This document shows positions 22,176 to 24,639 of a DNA stretch of 24,639 nucleotides, piece by piece (position 1 is the stretch's first letter; each line of letters begins with the position of its first letter). The DNA is from an uncultured Eubacteriales bacterium. Its GTDB lineage: Bacteria > Bacillota > Clostridia > Christensenellales > Aristaeellaceae. Below the pieces are notes generated by a model. It was not told the DNA's origin. It ran no database searches and saw nothing but the letters and a program-made list of their open reading frames with translations. A program made the position numbers and the translations under genes. The stretch covers positions 1-24,639 of the forward strand of contig USDD01000033.1 of assembly GCA_900553265.1 (NCBI GenBank), read 5' to 3'.

Positions 22176-22518
22176 GGCCTTCCGACTCCTTCAGCATGCG
22201 GTCGATCTTGGCCGCGTACTCGATATTCGTATCCAGTTCAAAGAGAATCTCCGGCGTGTAGCGCAGATCCATGCGATGGCCCAGCTCGCGGCGCACGAAG
22301 CCCGCGGCCTTCTGCAGCGCCGCCATCATGTCCCTGCGAACGTCCTCCTCCAGAATGGAAATGCGCACCTTGCAGTAGCGCAGATCGCGTGTGACCTCGC
22401 AGCGCACGATGGACCACGTTCCGCGAATGCGCGGATCGTTCAGGTCGTCGCGGATAATCGAATCGATATTGCGCTGCGCTTCCTGCGAAATTCGGTCAAT
22501 TCGTTCAAAAGAAGCCAT
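22153..22518 (-). CDS. rbfA: Ribosome-binding factor A
   Basis: Small KH-fold factor for 16S rRNA and 30S maturation. 121 residues with FERIDRISQEAQRNIDSIIRDDLNDPRI at the N-terminus (in pieces: RISQEAQRNI, LNDPRI), the core VTRDLRYCKVRISIL, and the C-terminal LGHRMDLRYTPEILFELD, the family signature. AGAGGAGGAT precedes the ATG. It lies 66 nt after infB, with a hairpin in the gap, and overlaps nrnA by 23 nt. Confidence 0.96.
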   Translation of the reverse strand: MASFERIDRISQEAQRNIDSIIRDDLNDPRIRGTWSIVRCEVTRDLRYCKVRISILEEDVRRDMMAALQKAAGFVRRELGHRMDLRYTPEILFELDTNIEYAAKIDRMLKESEGHGASSDD

Positions 22519-22538
22519 TTTATCCTCCTCTTTACGCG

Positions 22539-22567
22539 ATAACGGGCGTTCAGCGAACGCCCGTTAT
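22539..22567. other. Intercistronic hairpin between infB and rbfA
   Basis: A perfect 13-bp stem, 22539-22551 with 22555-22567, closes a 3-nt AGC loop. On the minus strand it is followed by CGCGTAAAGAGG rather than a T-run, so it is probably a partial terminator, RNase-processing or mRNA-stability element that sets the ratio of infB to downstream genes. Confidence 0.6.
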
Positions 22568-22584
22568 GTGTGCCCAAATGCGAT

Positions 22585-24639
22585 TTATTTCTCGATTTCC
22601 TCCATCACGAAGCACTCAATGACGTCGTTTTCCTTCACATCATTGTAGTTTTCAATGCCGATGCCGCACTCGTAGTTTGCGTTGACTTCCTTGGCGTCGT
22701 CCTTGAAGCGCTTCAGAGAATCGATCTTGCCCTCGTGCACCACCACGTTGTCGCGCAGCAGACGAATCTGCGCGTTGCGCGCGATCTTGCCGTCGGTGAC
22801 GTAAGCGCCGGCGATGGTTCCCACGCCGGAGACCTTGAAGGTCTGACGGACGGTGGCGTGACCCAGCAGAACCTCCTTGAACTTCGGGGCGAGCATGCCC
22901 TTCATGGCGTTCTGCACGTCCTCGATTGCCTGATAGATGACGCGATAGAGGCGCACGTCGATCTTCTCGCGCTCGGCCATCTCGCGGGCGTTGTTGTCCG
23001 GGCGGACGTTGAAGCCGATGATGATGGCGTTGGCCGTGGAGGCGAGCATCACGTCGGTCTCGGTGATCGCGCCGACGCCGCCGTGGATGGTGCGCACGCG
23101 CACCTCGTCGTTGCTGAGCTTCTCCAGCGACTGACGCACCGCCTCAACAGAGCCCTGCACGTCGGCCTTGATGATGATGTTCAGATCCTTGATCTGGCCC
23201 GCGGAAATCTGGCTGAACAGATCGTCCAGCGTGGTCTTGGTCTGATCCTTAATCAGTGCCGCGCGCAGCTTGTCCTTGCGCTCCTCGGCGACCTGACGGG
23301 ACAGCTTGTCGTCATCCACCGCGGTGATGGTATCGCCTGCGTCGGGAACGTCGTTGAAGCCGATGACCTCCACCGGATCGGACGGGCCCGCCGTCTTGAC
23401 GCGCTCGCCGCGGTCGTTGGTCATGGCGCGGACGCGACCGTAAGCCGTGCCGGCGACGATGGTGTCGCCCACCCGGAGCGTACCGTTCTTGACCAGAACC
23501 GTGGCCACCGGGCCGCGGCCCTTGTCCAGACGCGCTTCGATGATGATACCGCGCGCCTTGCGGTTGGGATTGGCGCGATAGTCCTGCACCTCGGCAACCA
23601 GCAGAATCATTTCCAGCAGCTGCTCCACGCCCTCGCCGGTGACGGCGGAAACGGGAACCATGATGGTGTCGCCGCCCCACTCTTCGCAGACCAGCTCGTA
23701 CTCGGTCAGCTGCTGCTTGATGCGCTCGATGTTCGCGCCGACCTTGTCGATCTTGTTGATGGCGACGATGATCTGCACGCCCGCGGACTTGGCGTGGCTG
23801 ATGGCCTCAATGGTCTGGGGCATCACGCCGTCGTCGGCAGCGACCACCAGAACCGCGATGTCCGTGGCCTGCGCGCCGCGCATGCGCATGGACGTGAAGG
23901 CCTCATGGCCGGGGGTATCCAGGAAGGTGATCTGCTGGCCCTTGAGATCGACGGTGTACGCGCCGATATGCTGGGTGATGCCGCCCGCTTCGCCCGCGGT
24001 CACGCGAGTCTTGCGGATGTAGTCCAGCAGCGAGGTCTTGCCGTGGTCGACGTGGCCCATGATGGTCACGACCGGCGGACGCGGCACCAGATCGGTCTCA
24101 GCGTCCTCCACGTCCTCCTTCTCCAGCGCGTCCTCGGCGGTCTCGTGCAGCTTCAGCTCCAGCTCCACGCCGAATTCGGACGCAACCAGACTGGCGGTGT
24201 CGTAGTCCAGCTCGTTGTTGATGGTGGCGATGATGCCGAGCATCATCAGCTTCTTGATGATCTCGCCCGCGGGCTTGCCGATGCGCTCGGTCAGATCGCG
24301 AACGGTGATCGTCTCAGCCGTCATAACCGCCTTTTCGATCTTCACCGGCTCGATGAAGGTCTTCTGAGCGGCCTTCTTCTTCTTCTTGCCGCGCACGAAC
24401 TCGTCGTCCATGCCCCCGTTCATCATGCCGCTGTCGCGGCGGCGATTGTTGCGGTTGGCGGCGCGCTCGGGATCGTTCTGGCGAACGTACTGCTTCTTAT
24501 TGGGATCGTAATTGGAGACGCGCTCCTTCTCCACGGCGGGCACGAGGTCGGGCATCTTGCTGCGGCCATAGCCGCCGCCGGGACGGCTCGCTCCGCCGCC
24601 GAATCCGCCGGGACGACCGCCGCCCTGACCGGGCTGCGC
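22585..24639 (-). CDS. infB: Translation initiation factor IF-2 (N-terminus outside window)
   Basis: GTPase that places initiator tRNA on the 30S subunit. The frame stays open to the window edge, so 684 residues are visible and the start lies beyond base 24639. The first 28 visible residues are rich in Gly, Arg, Pro and Gln, followed by a basic Asn/Arg stretch and a Lys cluster, a low-complexity linker like that of other clostridial IF-2 proteins. Next come the IF2N domain (ITVRDLTERIGKPAGEIIKKL), the G domain (MGHVDHGKTSLLD, DTPGHEAF, NKIDK), then domains II, III and the C-terminal fMet-tRNA-binding domain, ending FVMEEIEK. The first in-frame ATG seen (24555) is internal and not the start. 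Confidence 0.97.
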   Translation of the reverse strand, partial: AQPGQGGGRPGGFGGGASRPGGGYGRSKMPDLVPAVEKERVSNYDPNKKQYVRQNDPERAANRNNRRRDSGMMNGGMDDEFVRGKKKKKAAQKTFIEPVKIEKAVMTAETITVRDLTERIGKPAGEIIKKLMMLGIIATINNELDYDTASLVASEFGVELELKLHETAEDALEKEDVEDAETDLVPRPPVVTIMGHVDHGKTSLLDYIRKTRVTAGEAGGITQHIGAYTVDLKGQQITFLDTPGHEAFTSMRMRGAQATDIAVLVVAADDGVMPQTIEAISHAKSAGVQIIVAINKIDKVGANIERIKQQLTEYELVCEEWGGDTIMVPVSAVTGEGVEQLLEMILLVAEVQDYRANPNRKARGIIIEARLDKGRGPVATVLVKNGTLRVGDTIVAGTAYGRVRAMTNDRGERVKTAGPSDPVEVIGFNDVPDAGDTITAVDDDKLSRQVAEERKDKLRAALIKDQTKTTLDDLFSQISAGQIKDLNIIIKADVQGSVEAVRQSLEKLSNDEVRVRTIHGGVGAITETDVMLASTANAIIIGFNVRPDNNAREMAEREKIDVRLYRVIYQAIEDVQNAMKGMLAPKFKEVLLGHATVRQTFKVSGVGTIAGAYVTDGKIARNAQIRLLRDNVVVHEGKIDSLKRFKDDAKEVNANYECGIGIENYNDVKENDVIECFVMEEIEK

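Overview
The window reads as chromosomal core DNA from a GC-rich member of the Clostridia (Firmicutes). Three things point there: a textbook Gram-positive LexA operator in front of lexA, a SpoVD-type penicillin-binding protein with PASTA domains inside a mraZ-led division/cell-wall cluster, and Firmicutes gene neighbourhoods (nadD-yqeK-rsfS, obgE-yhbY, infB-rbfA-nrnA-truB-ribF). A placement near Christensenellales or Oscillospirales is a guess. MurE carries the DNPR motif of meso-diaminopimelate-adding enzymes, so the peptidoglycan is probably mDAP type. I found no tRNA, rRNA, CRISPR array, insertion sequence or phage gene.

Layout. (1) 1-2050, plus strand: the 3' part of ddl overlapping murF, closed by a terminator. 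(2) 2051-2360: about 300 bases without a convincing gene, holding a Pho-box-like direct repeat and several hairpins, followed by a small MGMT-family alkyltransferase gene with its own promoter. (3) 12212 down to 2697, minus strand: one long division/wall operon, mraZ, ftsL-like, PBP (spoVD/ftsI type), murE, mraY, murD, ftsW, ftsQ, then a flavin-binding split-barrel protein and a 56-residue protein. rsmH, murG, murB, murC, ftsA and ftsZ are absent from this run, and murF sits with ddl on the other strand. (4) 12240-12420: a divergent promoter region shared by mraZ and lexA. (5) 13072-16405, minus: nadD-yqeK fusion, rsfS, a phenylacetate-CoA-ligase-like enzyme and an ACT-domain protein. (6) 16549-17244, plus: a lone membrane protein with an Mrr-like domain that looks catalytically dead, inserted between yhbY and nadD. 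(7) 17362-19602, minus: nth, obgE, yhbY behind a strong promoter. (8) 19709-24639, minus: infB (5' end outside the window), rbfA, nrnA, truB and a short ribF that lacks the riboflavin kinase domain.

How the genes work together. Ddl and MurF make and attach D-Ala-D-Ala. MurE, MurD and MraY build the UDP-MurNAc-peptide and lipid I. FtsW and the PBP polymerise and cross-link septal peptidoglycan, and FtsQ and the FtsL-like protein form the divisome scaffold. The other operons serve translation initiation (IF-2, RbfA, TruB), ribosome assembly or silencing (Obg, YhbY, RsfS), NAD and FAD synthesis (NadD, RibF), nanoRNA turnover (NrnA) and DNA repair (Nth, LexA, MGMT-like). No clearly new defence or mobile system is visible. 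The least explained items are the Mrr-like membrane protein, the truncated ribF, the rearranged wall cluster and the structured intergenic stretch at 2051-2300.
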